Program-made: the position numbers and the translations under genes
Origin: Bacteroidota bacterium
GTDB taxonomy: Bacteria; Bacteroidota; Bacteroidia; Cytophagales; Cytophagaceae
DNA: 64,000 bases
Direction: 5' to 3'
Assembly: GCA_023391415.1 (NCBI GenBank)
Contig: JAEWAY010000036.1
Coordinates: 310,001-374,000, forward strand
Shown here: positions 17,619-26,838 of the stretch, in pieces
How positions within the stretch are numbered: the first letter of the stretch is position 1
Layout of the letters: each line of letters starts with the position of its first letter
The notes under the pieces: model-generated
The model's database searches: none
What the model was told of the DNA's origin: nothing
Seen by the model: only the letters and a program-made list of their open reading frames with translations

Positions 17619-18686
17619 TTATTTACTTGGGTCAAATGAACCCCCGTACGTTATTATAGGGTAATCAATCAAATACCCAGCCGCGCTACCAGCGGGATCA
17701 CCTAGAACATTAAAGGTAATTTGCTTCACTCTATCCAACTCCCTTTTCTTATTGCCGGAGCCTCCATTTTCACGGCTTACGGAAGTACTAAAATCGGAAT
17801 ATTTCATAGAGAGGAGTCTCCAGCCTGTCCAGTTTATCTTAACCGCGTATTCCCAGACATCTTCCGTGGTCGGCTCAAAAGTTCCATTTTGATTGTCATC
17901 CTCAGAAATGCCAATGGCCATTCTCGTATTAGGATAGCGAGGATCTCCATAAATATAAGCGTTAAAATAAACAGAATCCGGATTATTGGACTCAAAGACA
18001 AAAAAACGGCGAAGGCCATCTGGAATAAAAGTCCGCGCGCCTCCAATAAAATATGTATTGTCATTATCCGCTCCAGATATGGACAGAGCCTGCTTTCCTT
18101 GAACAAAGCGGGATGTTTCCATCTTGAACACCATTGGATTGGCCGAATTGGTCAATGGGGCGGTTTCATTGAAAAACAAATAGTTGTTTCCCCAGCTATA
18201 GTAACTGAACGCGTTTTCAAACCCCAGGAACAATTCGGTTCCCTGAAACTTCTTGGTTGTCTTGATAGTAAAAGTATCTCTCTCTACTACAGATGAATTC
18301 ATAAAACTGAGTTCCGCGACAACCTTCTCACCTTTCTGAAAAAACCTCAAATTAGAAGGCTCGTGATCACCTCCCCATTTCGTCACAGAAGGATCGATAA
18401 CTTCAGAAAGTCCTTCCAAAGTTCTTATCGCCCCGGAAGACAATCCTTTAAGGTTAATATACCAACTGACTTTTTCAGAAAACTCTCCGATAAAAGCGAT
18501 AGAATCCTTGGCAAAATCGACTTCGTCCAAGTCCGATTCAAAATACGCCACGGACAAATTGGGAGACGCTTCCTTATATTCTTTTCCTATAAAATGCTCG
18601 GGCTTCTTGCAACCAATCAGCGCGACGCCGATTAGTAACGCGCCGATAAAGCTCCGAGGCGTTATATTACTATACTTAATTCCCAT
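17619..18686 (-). CDS. Lipoprotein of the surface operon, beta-sandwich C-terminus
   Basis: 355 residues with lipobox VALIGC, acceptor Cys26. Residues 45-135 form a small beta domain (SDLDEVDFAKDSIAFIGEF); residues 140-350 form a larger one: FLGFENAFSYYSWGNN, FVQGKQALSISG, FIPDGLRRFFVFESNN, then an acidic loop EDDNQNGTFEPTTEDVWEY that may bind calcium, TGWRLLSMKYSDF and VKQITFNVLGDPAG before YLIDYPIITYGG. Strings like GWRLLSMKYSDF and a final IDYPIIT are typical of carbohydrate-binding beta-sandwiches such as CBM11. The third gene of the operon, 22 bp from its upstream neighbour. It shares only a general pattern with the WW domains. Function is inferred to be surface glycan or matrix binding; no close family recognised. 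Confidence 0.72.
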   Translation of the reverse strand: MGIKYSNITPRSFIGALLIGVALIGCKKPEHFIGKEYKEASPNLSVAYFESDLDEVDFAKDSIAFIGEFSEKVSWYINLKGLSSGAIRTLEGLSEVIDPSVTKWGGDHEPSNLRFFQKGEKVVAELSFMNSSVVERDTFTIKTTKKFQGTELFLGFENAFSYYSWGNNYLFFNETAPLTNSANPMVFKMETSRFVQGKQALSISGADNDNTYFIGGARTFIPDGLRRFFVFESNNPDSVYFNAYIYGDPRYPNTRMAIGISEDDNQNGTFEPTTEDVWEYAVKINWTGWRLLSMKYSDFSTSVSRENGGSGNKKRELDRVKQITFNVLGDPAGSAAGYLIDYPIITYGGSFDPSK

Positions 18687-18707
18687 AATTCAATAATATT
18701 AAAGACG

Positions 18708-20450
18708 TTAGAACACCATTGTATAACTCAAGAACGCCTGATTTATTTTATAGTTGTTGAATTTCGAGAAGTTGTCGTCGTAATTCACCCACAAGCCCTG
18801 AATGGACAGGAATGTATTTCTGCTGAACCTGTAACGCGCGCCGATGGCGAGTATGTCCTGCTTGGAGTCAATCTGGAACGCCTGATATCCGACGATCAGA
18901 TTGGATACATCCCTGACGCTCAAAAACTCGTTACCATTCGCGGCCAGCCTCTTGTAACCAGCCATCAAGTCAAACTGTTTAATGATTTCCGCTGTAATAC
19001 CCGCATCCAGAAGAAGACTGTTAAAATCAATCGCGTTGTCTACTCTGGTTACTTTTTCATACCGAAATCCTCCGGTTAATACGAGATTCTTCTCAAAGCC
19101 GACGATCTTATTCAAACTAAGCGAAGCGCCACCCTTTGCCCCCAGAAAGTTTCTTTTGTTATTATCCGTACTTGTACCTTCTCCAGATACTTCGGAAAGC
19201 ACGTCAATAATCACATCCGCGCTATAAATCTTATCCTCACCACCAGCGGATATACCGGCTGTCAAGCCTTTTCTGTTAGGCGTGGCTATACCATAGGGAG
19301 TAATCGCGTTGTACTGAGGAAGATAAGCCATAAGCCCTGACTGTATAGTTAAGTTTCTTATCTGCTCATCTGTAAAGCGATCATACATAATCGGCAAACG
19401 AGCAAATTCTTCGTTATTACCAACAGTTGGGAACACGGAGGGCTCTCCAAAATCATAAATCCTTCTTGTCTGAGCGGACGGGCTGCTAAAAAACGCGCCT
19501 ACATAACGATAAGAAGCGAAAACCTTTAAATCCAATGGCTTATATTTACCGGAAACACCCAGATCGTAAAAATAATCGTCATTGGCTACAGCCTCGTCGG
19601 TATTTACCACGTCGTATTTATATTGAGAACGTCCAACTTCTCCGTACAGAGCGGCCTCTACCGTCTCCGCGAATTCGTATGCCAAACGAAAATCTCCTGT
19701 CATTACTTCATTGTCAAAGTTTTTAATAATCGGAGACTGTACTGAATTAACTACATCGAAAAACTTAACATAATTGAAGCCCGCCTTTAAAAACTTGGAC
19801 TGGACGACATTGACCTGTCCACCCACCAGCAAACGATCAGGAATATCCATAAAGTTTGTTCTTCTGGTTCTTGTAGCGAAAGCGTTGATTCCGATTTTTT
19901 CAATTCCCTTTTCAAACTTCAACGCTGTGCTGGTATTAAAACCCTGAAGCCTCCATTTGTTTCCGAAATTGAAGTTTTCATACTGCACGATACTACGACG
20001 AATAGCGAATATGTCCGCTTCGTAGTCATGATACATCTCGCTAAAGTTGTATAACGTATATGGAGTCATACCCAGATCAATATCTCCAATTTCGTATTTC
20101 ACAACCTTGTTAAGAACTCCATCGAGTCTCAACTGACGAAACTGTAAATAACTACCATCACCATAAAATCCTCCAAACTCATTTTTAACCCTCAATATGG
20201 CGCTAGCTCTTAAATTCTCGCCAGGCTGAGCGTTTACTCCAAGATCAAATAACGTATATCCTCCGGTGCCCTTTCTGGCATTGGCAGTGTCAGGCCTGGA
20301 ACCTAACGAATCCGGATCCAGCGCCAATCCTTTAAGGTTATCATTCGTAACAATAGCCCTTCCCAATCCATTAAAATATACTGTTTGGGCTTCAGCCATG
20401 TTTAGCATACTGATAGCCAGAATCGCGACAAATAAGAAATTCTTCCTCAT
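18708..20450 (-). CDS. Outer-membrane beta-barrel protein, 580 residues
   Basis: Signal peptide MRKNFLFVAILAISMLNMAEA with cleavage before QTVYFNGLGRAIV. The rest consists of alternating amphipathic strands with aromatic girdles and ends in ...QAFLSYTMVF, the C-terminal aromatic signature read by the BAM machinery. There is no plug domain and no TonB box, so it is not a SusC/TonB receptor; it resembles a porin-like or scaffold barrel. N-terminal strand pairs such as FGGFYGDGSYLQFRQLRLDG and the segment KYEIGDIDLGMTPYTLYN resemble Bacteroidota-specific barrel families of unknown role. The second gene of the operon, 22 bp after the 731-residue barrel and 21 bp before the 355-residue lipoprotein. 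Both neighbours argue for a joint envelope complex. Confidence 0.78.
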   Translation of the reverse strand: MRKNFLFVAILAISMLNMAEAQTVYFNGLGRAIVTNDNLKGLALDPDSLGSRPDTANARKGTGGYTLFDLGVNAQPGENLRASAILRVKNEFGGFYGDGSYLQFRQLRLDGVLNKVVKYEIGDIDLGMTPYTLYNFSEMYHDYEADIFAIRRSIVQYENFNFGNKWRLQGFNTSTALKFEKGIEKIGINAFATRTRRTNFMDIPDRLLVGGQVNVVQSKFLKAGFNYVKFFDVVNSVQSPIIKNFDNEVMTGDFRLAYEFAETVEAALYGEVGRSQYKYDVVNTDEAVANDDYFYDLGVSGKYKPLDLKVFASYRYVGAFFSSPSAQTRRIYDFGEPSVFPTVGNNEEFARLPIMYDRFTDEQIRNLTIQSGLMAYLPQYNAITPYGIATPNRKGLTAGISAGGEDKIYSADVIIDVLSEVSGEGTSTDNNKRNFLGAKGGASLSLNKIVGFEKNLVLTGGFRYEKVTRVDNAIDFNSLLLDAGITAEIIKQFDLMAGYKRLAANGNEFLSVRDVSNLIVGYQAFQIDSKQDILAIGARYRFSRNTFLSIQGLWVNYDDNFSKFNNYKINQAFLSYTMVF

Positions 20451-20471
20451 TATTATAGTAATAATTTATTA

Positions 20472-22667
20472 TTAAAAAAATATCTTTAATTCAACTGTGG
20501 TTTCAAAACCTTTAAACTTGTCAAGTACCTGATTTTTGTCTTTATAGTCAAACCATCTTTGTCTTACATAAAGACCGGCTCTGCCTCCCAGGTCATAATC
20601 GAATCCAACTCCATATCCGGTACCATGCTGGTCAACCGGTTTTCCGACGTTCTTATCCGCCGTAAAGGTTTCTGTCTCCTTATCAAAAAGAGCTGTTCGA
20701 TCGTTGCCAACATTGCGCTCTATACCCAACATGCCAATCAGCGTCAGACGGGGATGAACCGCCAGAAAACCAAGAAACTCTTGATAAAATACGCGCATGA
20801 AAGCCTTGTCGGTAAATACGGGAATGGCGGCCAGGTGGTCTTGTACGGACGTATAGTTTGAAAAACTGGACAGTATAAGCTCCCTGTTAAACACATTGAA
20901 TTTGTACTTCAGCCCCAGAGCCAAGGAGTTGTAGCCTTTTTTGTAATCGACAATGGAGTCCATGATCGGAATACTTTCAAAGCTTCTTCTAAATATATTA
21001 ATAACGCGCCCATAAGGACCTACGCTATTTTGATAGTATCCAAATCTCGATCTCGTAAAAGCGTTCGCCTGATGCAGGAAGGTAACTGTATTGAACAGAT
21101 TTTCATGCTCCTGTTGCATATCGGCGGCTAGAGAAAGCTTCAATTTTCCATACGAGTCTTCATGCTTCAGTCTCAATCCCCACCGGTTGTTGGCCATTTG
21201 AGAATTGGCAAGTTCGGTGACACCCGCGGCCAGCGTTGTAATATCATTGGTCTTACCCACATTGGCGATATCGTTTAGGGCATGCGGGTTCGCGGTATTC
21301 ATCACCGCGCTATTGATATTCACTACGCTTTTGGAAATCGAGAAAAACTGAAACGCTAATGGTATTTTTGTAACGGACCTGTCAAAGTCAATTTGGAAAT
21401 TAACGGCGTGTCCCCAGTTATAATTCATTCCATTCACATAGTACTTACCGGATTTTTCCAGTCCGACTTCCTTTTCTAGAAAAGTATTCAGGGAGTCATT
21501 ATGACCGCCAAACTCTCTAATAAGTGAGTCCTGATAACGCCCGACGCCCAATTCTGTATAAATCTGTACCCCATCAAAATTAAACCGGCCATCGACTGTC
21601 GCTATTTGCTGACGAATCCTGAACATGGTCGTAAGCAGATAGTCACTATTGTCTCCACCTGGCGCCGTAGTCAGATTGGCGTGTACGGAATCGGCGTTAT
21701 AGTATAGGTTCGACGCTTTAGAATTTGTGAACCCAAACTGATTAAAGTAGTTCACGCCAATAGCGTGCCTTCCTATATTTCTGGATATGTTACCAGCGAC
21801 AACATTTTTTGGTGTTCTGGACAAATAAGTCTGAAAACCACCACTATTATCCGTTTTACCATAAATAGCGGTAAAATTCAATCCCAGAGGAAGTCCTATA
21901 CCTTCAAGAACAAATCCTTGCGTACCGGTATTTCCCCAACGGGCGTCCCTAGAAATATTCTGATCCGCGTAAAATCTGTTGTAGTGACTCCATGGATTAT
22001 TTTCAGGCTCCCACGGATATCTCTCGAACATATCGTCGCGATACTCATAATTCCAGTAAGTAAATGGACTTAAACGCTTCCAGATAACTCCACCACCCGC
22101 GGTCAGCTTAAAGCTTCCGAATTTTGTATTCGCCTTACCGGTAAACTCGAATATCCTGTATACCATCGCGCGACGCTGAGCACTGGAGCTTGGACCTTTT
22201 CCAAGTCCTTCAGTATTTTCATTAAACAATCCAAACATCTGGTTGTCAAACAAATACTCGACTTTAAACGCTGTCCTTGCCGTAGGAGTACCTTCAATTC
22301 TCAATAGGAATAATGGTTCCTGATATCCGGTAAAGGTGGTACCGCCGTCACGGATGTCCAACCCGTTTACAGTAATCAGATCCTGCTCCGGAGTAGTCCC
22401 GTATCTATAACCATTGGGCATATGCCTGAATTGATTATAGCTTCGGATATACCCGGAATATTTTAACTTCGACCAACGCTTGTAATTTGTTTTTTGTACT
22501 CCAAAAGTACCCACGGGTAAAGATGATCGCTGAATATCGGTATTTACCGGAGCATAAGCGGTGGATTTACTTGTCTGCAAGGAATCCGGATCGACTTTTT
22601 CGGCCAGTCCGAAACTAATTTTCCCTACCAGAAAAATCAGAACTGAAAGTCTGGTTATCTTTTTCAA
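20472..22667 (-). CDS. Outer-membrane beta-barrel protein, 731 residues, first gene of operon
   Basis: Signal peptide MKKITRLSVLIFLVGKISFG, then a basic linker and a long beta-barrel beginning KYSGYIRSYNQFRHMPNGY and ending VELKIFF. Many strands carry Trp/Tyr at their ends; loops with WNYEYRDDMFERYPWEPEN near residues 215-235 are long and acidic-aromatic. No plug, POTRA or TonB-box segments are seen. The gene leads the minus-strand operon of five envelope genes; the promoter must lie in the 349-bp gap upstream, where no consensus -7 was found. I do not recognise a characterised homologue. A barrel that hosts or exports the downstream lipoproteins is a reasonable hypothesis. Confidence 0.78.
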   Translation of the reverse strand: MKKITRLSVLIFLVGKISFGLAEKVDPDSLQTSKSTAYAPVNTDIQRSSLPVGTFGVQKTNYKRWSKLKYSGYIRSYNQFRHMPNGYRYGTTPEQDLITVNGLDIRDGGTTFTGYQEPLFLLRIEGTPTARTAFKVEYLFDNQMFGLFNENTEGLGKGPSSSAQRRAMVYRIFEFTGKANTKFGSFKLTAGGGVIWKRLSPFTYWNYEYRDDMFERYPWEPENNPWSHYNRFYADQNISRDARWGNTGTQGFVLEGIGLPLGLNFTAIYGKTDNSGGFQTYLSRTPKNVVAGNISRNIGRHAIGVNYFNQFGFTNSKASNLYYNADSVHANLTTAPGGDNSDYLLTTMFRIRQQIATVDGRFNFDGVQIYTELGVGRYQDSLIREFGGHNDSLNTFLEKEVGLEKSGKYYVNGMNYNWGHAVNFQIDFDRSVTKIPLAFQFFSISKSVVNINSAVMNTANPHALNDIANVGKTNDITTLAAGVTELANSQMANNRWGLRLKHEDSYGKLKLSLAADMQQEHENLFNTVTFLHQANAFTRSRFGYYQNSVGPYGRVINIFRRSFESIPIMDSIVDYKKGYNSLALGLKYKFNVFNRELILSSFSNYTSVQDHLAAIPVFTDKAFMRVFYQEFLGFLAVHPRLTLIGMLGIERNVGNDRTALFDKETETFTADKNVGKPVDQHGTGYGVGFDYDLGGRAGLYVRQRWFDYKDKNQVLDKFKGFETTVELKIFF

Positions 22668-23016
22668 TTTTCAAAAATTTAATTTACTTAACTCTAATAA
22701 ACAGAAAGTCAACTAAGTTTAAATAGCACTAATTTAGCCGCAATATTATAATTTTTTCCTAAAAAGTTTCTTATCGCGTCATAATTTTACTCTTCTCCAT
22801 ATATGCTTAAATAGGCCAATCGCCTATCTCCGGCCAGAAAGAAAGCGAAAATACCAGGACAAAAGAGTAAAAATAAAAAAATAGTGAATACTAGGATGAG
22901 TTTGAAGAATGTGTCCGCATTTTTAGAATAGTTTGGGTTATTACTTTGGGTTAATCCTTCAATATTACAACAAAATCTTTAGAAAGGAAAAAATATTTCA
23001 GTGTCAAAATACAAAT
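22668..23016. other. AT-rich intergenic region upstream of the surface operon
   Basis: 349 bp without a credible gene. It separates the end of the Omp85-like gene from the start of the surface operon, both on the minus strand, so it should hold the operon promoter. The nearest -7-like string on the minus strand is TATTTTCG in the AT-rich half; there is no strong terminator and no repeat. Confidence 0.5.
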
Positions 23017-25104
23017 TTAATAGAACGATATGATATCGGGTCTGGTGTAATAAAAATCATTAAATGTATAAAAGGAATAACTTCTCTGAAAAAGCGCCCA
23101 ATCTCCTTTGTCTATTCTGGAAGAATTCGGATAATAGCCCAGGTAAAACTGAAATGAGTCAAAGTTTAGATTTTCATTACGAATCTTAATCCCGATCCCC
23201 AAGGCTGGATAAAAATTATTTTTGGTCATCAGCTTTCGTTCCGAATTTATCCAGGCCAGATCCGCGAAAGCTAATAGGGCGAAACGAAACCCTAGAAAGT
23301 TGTACGGCAAAAACCAATTGGTTTCCGTATTAAGAATAAGCTTACGACTACCTAGTAAATAAGCGGATGAAAACCCTCTCAAGCCTCGTTCGTTATTAAT
23401 ATCCACTGTATTGCCAAACAGCATATTATGACCATGGGCATATCGTATGCCGACAAACTGCCTGAATTTGTTTCGTCCGATAGTCACCAAAGGAGTAAAC
23501 ATCAGCGCGCGCGTATTTAAGACACCTTCTTCAACTATCCCCTGGTTAAAAAAGGCGCCCAAGCCCAAATTCACGTACATATACCCTATATCCCTGTTGT
23601 AATGGCTAAAGACCGAATTAACGCCCCAATATGGTCTTGTCGCTCGCCGGCTCCTGTGTAGGCCGCCTAAAATCGAAACCAGAATTCCATCCGGAATATC
23701 TTCCGTACGCCCGAATCGGAATACAAACCGGTCTTTGAAACTTACGCGCCTGTATAGCGTAGCGCTGCCCAGAAAAAAATCGGAGTCATCATAAGGAAAT
23801 ACGCGTGAACTGTCGGAATAGGTTTCCAAAGGCGGCGCTACTGTATGTATGGTCTTAAAATAACGCGTGGAAAAAATAAGACGCTCACCATTGTCAAACG
23901 CGCTGGATGAAATAAAGAATTTTATGGGAGCGCCGATCCAGTAGTCTTGCCGAAAATATGAAACGGTGTCTTTTTGATGTTCTTCCAGAATATCAATTCG
24001 GTTATCATAGGGAAACCTATACCAGGTATAATTTATCCCGCCTATCCATTTAAGCGTAGGCGTTACCAGATCCCGGTTAAGATGAATTCCGTACATGACC
24101 CGCGCGTTTTCCATATTCAGAAAAAGATTGGAAGCCGCGAAACTCCGCGCTATATTATTAATACGATGCGCGGCGTAATGATTGACCCCTCCGGAATAAT
24201 TGTCCCCTATTCTGATATCGTAGAAAAGCATCTGTCCCATCCCGACGAAATTGACGTCCCTTACCACCGCGTCGTACCTGCCCCGGCGGGGATCCGCCGA
24301 AGCCCCCGCGCCTATACTGAATATATCCTGAGCAAGGACATACACATCCACACTATCGGTATCCTCGACTTCCTTTATCAGAATTCTGGCGTCGTAAATG
24401 TATTCATTGCTTCTTAATAAACGTTCCGATTCCGCGAACATGAACGGATTGACCCGATCGCCTTTTTTAAAGATGAGGGAGTTTCGGATAAGCCATTTCC
24501 GGCTTTTCACATGCAACAGGTTTCCTGTTTTCTGCAAGAGCGACTGGGGGGTTTTGGAAGAGTCTTTTATGGAATAGCCTAATGGCGCCAATACTCCGAT
24601 GTCTACAGAACGGATAATCTTGTCCTCATAAAGCAAAAAAGGAGCTCGGCCGTCCGTCACCGTACTTTGTATGGAATCGGGACGGTAGTGGGGATCGTAC
24701 AAAATTACATTCCGCAGCAAGCCGGAAAAAATGTTCTTTCGCCTGGAGTACTTATACAATTCTCTAAAGACAACATCATTCATCCCAAAAACGGTATCGC
24801 TTTGAATCAACAAAACTTCCTTAATACGCGATGTGGAATCAACAATATTGGTATATATGGAATCCGGGGTTATATGCAGATGTACCCGCTGAAAAACGGT
24901 ATCTCGTAAAAAATAAACCCGTTCTGAACGAACTTTGACTGTATCATTGAGGATAAGGGTATCTACTTCCGATATCTTCACCGGATTTAGCGTGACAAGC
25001 GGACGCGTATCCTGACCCCAGGCCGGATTCAGGCTCCAGTAAAGCATAGCGAAGGCGCAGGCCAAGCGATGTATACGGCAAGGACATAAAAACATAGTGA
25101 ACAT
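23017..25104 (-). CDS. Omp85/BamA-TamA-like outer membrane protein with POTRA region
   Basis: About 695 residues from the ATG at 25104; an in-frame TTG at 25233 would add a basic, cysteine-rich extension that looks unreal. The signal peptide follows (HRLACAFAMLYWSLNPAWGQ). Residues about 195-300 contain a POTRA-like unit (SRKWLIRNSLIFKKGDRVN, FMFAESERLLRSNEYIYDAR, DSVDVYVLAQDIFSIG), then a 16-strand-type barrel starting with GAGASADPRRGRYDAVVRD and ending in PDIISFY. Omp85 proteins fold or export other proteins at the outer membrane. Only one clear POTRA is visible, fewer than the five of BamA, so it is not the main BamA. It might serve the TamB-like protein at 3.0-7.6 kb or the adjacent surface operon; both are inferences. 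Confidence 0.75.
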   Translation of the reverse strand: MFTMFLCPCRIHRLACAFAMLYWSLNPAWGQDTRPLVTLNPVKISEVDTLILNDTVKVRSERVYFLRDTVFQRVHLHITPDSIYTNIVDSTSRIKEVLLIQSDTVFGMNDVVFRELYKYSRRKNIFSGLLRNVILYDPHYRPDSIQSTVTDGRAPFLLYEDKIIRSVDIGVLAPLGYSIKDSSKTPQSLLQKTGNLLHVKSRKWLIRNSLIFKKGDRVNPFMFAESERLLRSNEYIYDARILIKEVEDTDSVDVYVLAQDIFSIGAGASADPRRGRYDAVVRDVNFVGMGQMLFYDIRIGDNYSGGVNHYAAHRINNIARSFAASNLFLNMENARVMYGIHLNRDLVTPTLKWIGGINYTWYRFPYDNRIDILEEHQKDTVSYFRQDYWIGAPIKFFISSSAFDNGERLIFSTRYFKTIHTVAPPLETYSDSSRVFPYDDSDFFLGSATLYRRVSFKDRFVFRFGRTEDIPDGILVSILGGLHRSRRATRPYWGVNSVFSHYNRDIGYMYVNLGLGAFFNQGIVEEGVLNTRALMFTPLVTIGRNKFRQFVGIRYAHGHNMLFGNTVDINNERGLRGFSSAYLLGSRKLILNTETNWFLPYNFLGFRFALLAFADLAWINSERKLMTKNNFYPALGIGIKIRNENLNFDSFQFYLGYYPNSSRIDKGDWALFQRSYSFYTFNDFYYTRPDIISFY

Positions 25105-25471
25105 TGAGAAGCCCGCTTTCGCGGAAAAGCGACAACGCGCACATACAATAATCAACGCGTTTAGCAATTGTTCACTACAAAAATCAGGATAAGACCATCG
25201 GACGAGCCTCCTGGAGCACGGAAACCGGTACAAGCGCCAGATAAGTAATTATAGAACGCGCTATCTAGCCATTCCAATCCTGGAACAGAAGGACATCCCC
25301 CTTCCGGTATAGAGCGCCTACTTTAAATAAGGACTACTCTATCCCGCAAACATAATTTTCCATATATTATCATAAAGAAGCCTCTAAATCTTATCCGGGC
25401 TTTCTATTTACCAACATTAAGTTTCTGAAAACTTAACGTTTTTTTCTATTTTCGCGGGCAAATACAGGAAA
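25105..25471. other. Intergenic region between Omp85-like gene and hisS
   Basis: 367 bp between divergent genes. Near hisS there is an 8-bp AT-rich hairpin (25417-25424 with 25429-25436) and a -7-like TATTTTCG at about 25446, which may be the hisS promoter. The remaining 250 bp are unusually GC-balanced for an intergenic stretch but hold no gene or RNA I recognise. Confidence 0.45.
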
Positions 25472-26836
25472 ATGCATATCGAAAAACCTTCTTTACCAAA
25501 AGGCACCCGAGATTTCGGCCCATCGGTCATGGCCAAGAGAAAGTTTATTCTTAACACCATCGAATCGATATACCGGAAGTTTGGATTTCTTCCATTGGAA
25601 ACTCCCGCCATGGAGAACCTCTCTGTGCTGACTGGCAAATATGGCGACGAAGGCGATCAGCTTATCTTTAAAATCCTTAATTCGGGCGACTTTCTCCAAA
25701 AAGCTTCTTCTGAAAATTTTCAAAACTCCAAGGCGCTCACTCCTGAAATAGCGGAAAAGGCTCTTCGTTATGATCTAACTGTACCATTTGCCAGATTTGT
25801 AGTCATGAACCGACATGAACTGCATTTTCCCTTTAAACGCTATCAGATTCAGCCGGTATGGAGAGCCGACAAGCCGCAGAAAGGGCGCTACCGTGAGTTT
25901 TATCAATGCGACGCCGACGTGGTGGGCACCGAATCTCTGATATGCGAAGCGGAAATCATCGCCATGATCAATGAAGGTTTCGAAAAACTCGGCATCAAGG
26001 GATATATTGTCAAAATAAACAATCGCAAAATTCTGTCGGGAATCGCTGAAACAGCGAACTGCAAAGGTCGTGAAGCCGATCTGTGCGTAGCGATCGATAA
26101 ACTTGACAAAATCGGAAAAGAGAAAGTAATTGAAGAGCTCAAAGCCAAAGAGTTCAATGACGATTCTTTAGCGAAAATAGATCCCATATTCAACTTCCAG
26201 GGCGCGAACGAAGAAAAAATATCGTTTTTGCGGCAATATCTTAAAGACTCCGCGATTGGCATAGCCGGAGTAAAAGAACTGGAAAAAATAACAGATCTCG
26301 CTCAATATTTATATCCTAACGATTTGAAGGTTGAAATTGACATTACGCTCGCCAGGGGATTGTCATACTATACCGGAGCGATCTTTGAAGTCAAGGCGAC
26401 AGATGTAAATATAGGCAGCATCGCCGGTGGAGGACGTTACGACAACCTCACAGGAGTATTTGGGCTATCCGACATGAGTGGAGTTGGCATATCATTTGGG
26501 GTAGACAGAATCTTTGACGTCATGGAAGCTTTAAAACTATTTCCAGAAGATACAGTTCAATCATCACGAGTACTACTTTGCCATTTTGATGAAAAATCTT
26601 TTAATTATTGTCTCCCCCTGCTTACAAAACTTCGTTCTCTCGGTATTCATAGTGAGCTATATCCGGAGATTTCTAAAATGAAAAGACAACTCGCCTACGC
26701 GAATGGAAAGAACATTCCTTATGTCCTGATCATCGGTGACGATGAAATGAAAACCGGACTGCCTACTCTGAAGAACATGAAAAGCGGAGAGCAAAGACAG
26801 GCTTCCATTGATGAATTAACCCAATTAATAAACTAG
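25472..26836 (+). CDS. hisS: Histidine--tRNA ligase
   Basis: 454 residues. HisRS charges tRNA-His with histidine. Class II motif 1 lies in KGTRDFGPSVMAKRKFILNT, motif 2 in KRYQIQPVWRADKPQKGRYREFYQCD with its catalytic arginine, the histidine-specific block ARGLSYYTGAIFEVK, and motif 3 in GGGRYDNL and GVGISFGVDRIF. The C-terminal anticodon-binding domain (LCHFDEKSFNYCLPLL to the end) is complete. The extra insert at GDFLQKASSENFQ is usual in Bacteroidota. The downstream T9SS cargo gene starts two bases after the stop codon, so the two are co-transcribed. Confidence 0.97.
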   Translation: MHIEKPSLPKGTRDFGPSVMAKRKFILNTIESIYRKFGFLPLETPAMENLSVLTGKYGDEGDQLIFKILNSGDFLQKASSENFQNSKALTPEIAEKALRYDLTVPFARFVVMNRHELHFPFKRYQIQPVWRADKPQKGRYREFYQCDADVVGTESLICEAEIIAMINEGFEKLGIKGYIVKINNRKILSGIAETANCKGREADLCVAIDKLDKIGKEKVIEELKAKEFNDDSLAKIDPIFNFQGANEEKISFLRQYLKDSAIGIAGVKELEKITDLAQYLYPNDLKVEIDITLARGLSYYTGAIFEVKATDVNIGSIAGGGRYDNLTGVFGLSDMSGVGISFGVDRIFDVMEALKLFPEDTVQSSRVLLCHFDEKSFNYCLPLLTKLRSLGIHSELYPEISKMKRQLAYANGKNIPYVLIIGDDEMKTGLPTLKNMKSGEQRQASIDELTQLIN

Positions 26837-26838
26837 CT

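Noticed and set aside
25105..25233. N-terminal extension of the Omp85-like protein from a TTG at 25233
   Set aside because: The extension is basic and cysteine-rich and would place the signal peptide some 50 residues inside the protein; the ATG at 25104 gives a normal signal peptide.
25417..25436. Terminator upstream of hisS
   Set aside because: The 8-bp stem is all A/T except one pair and no plus-strand gene ends there; it is more likely part of the promoter region.
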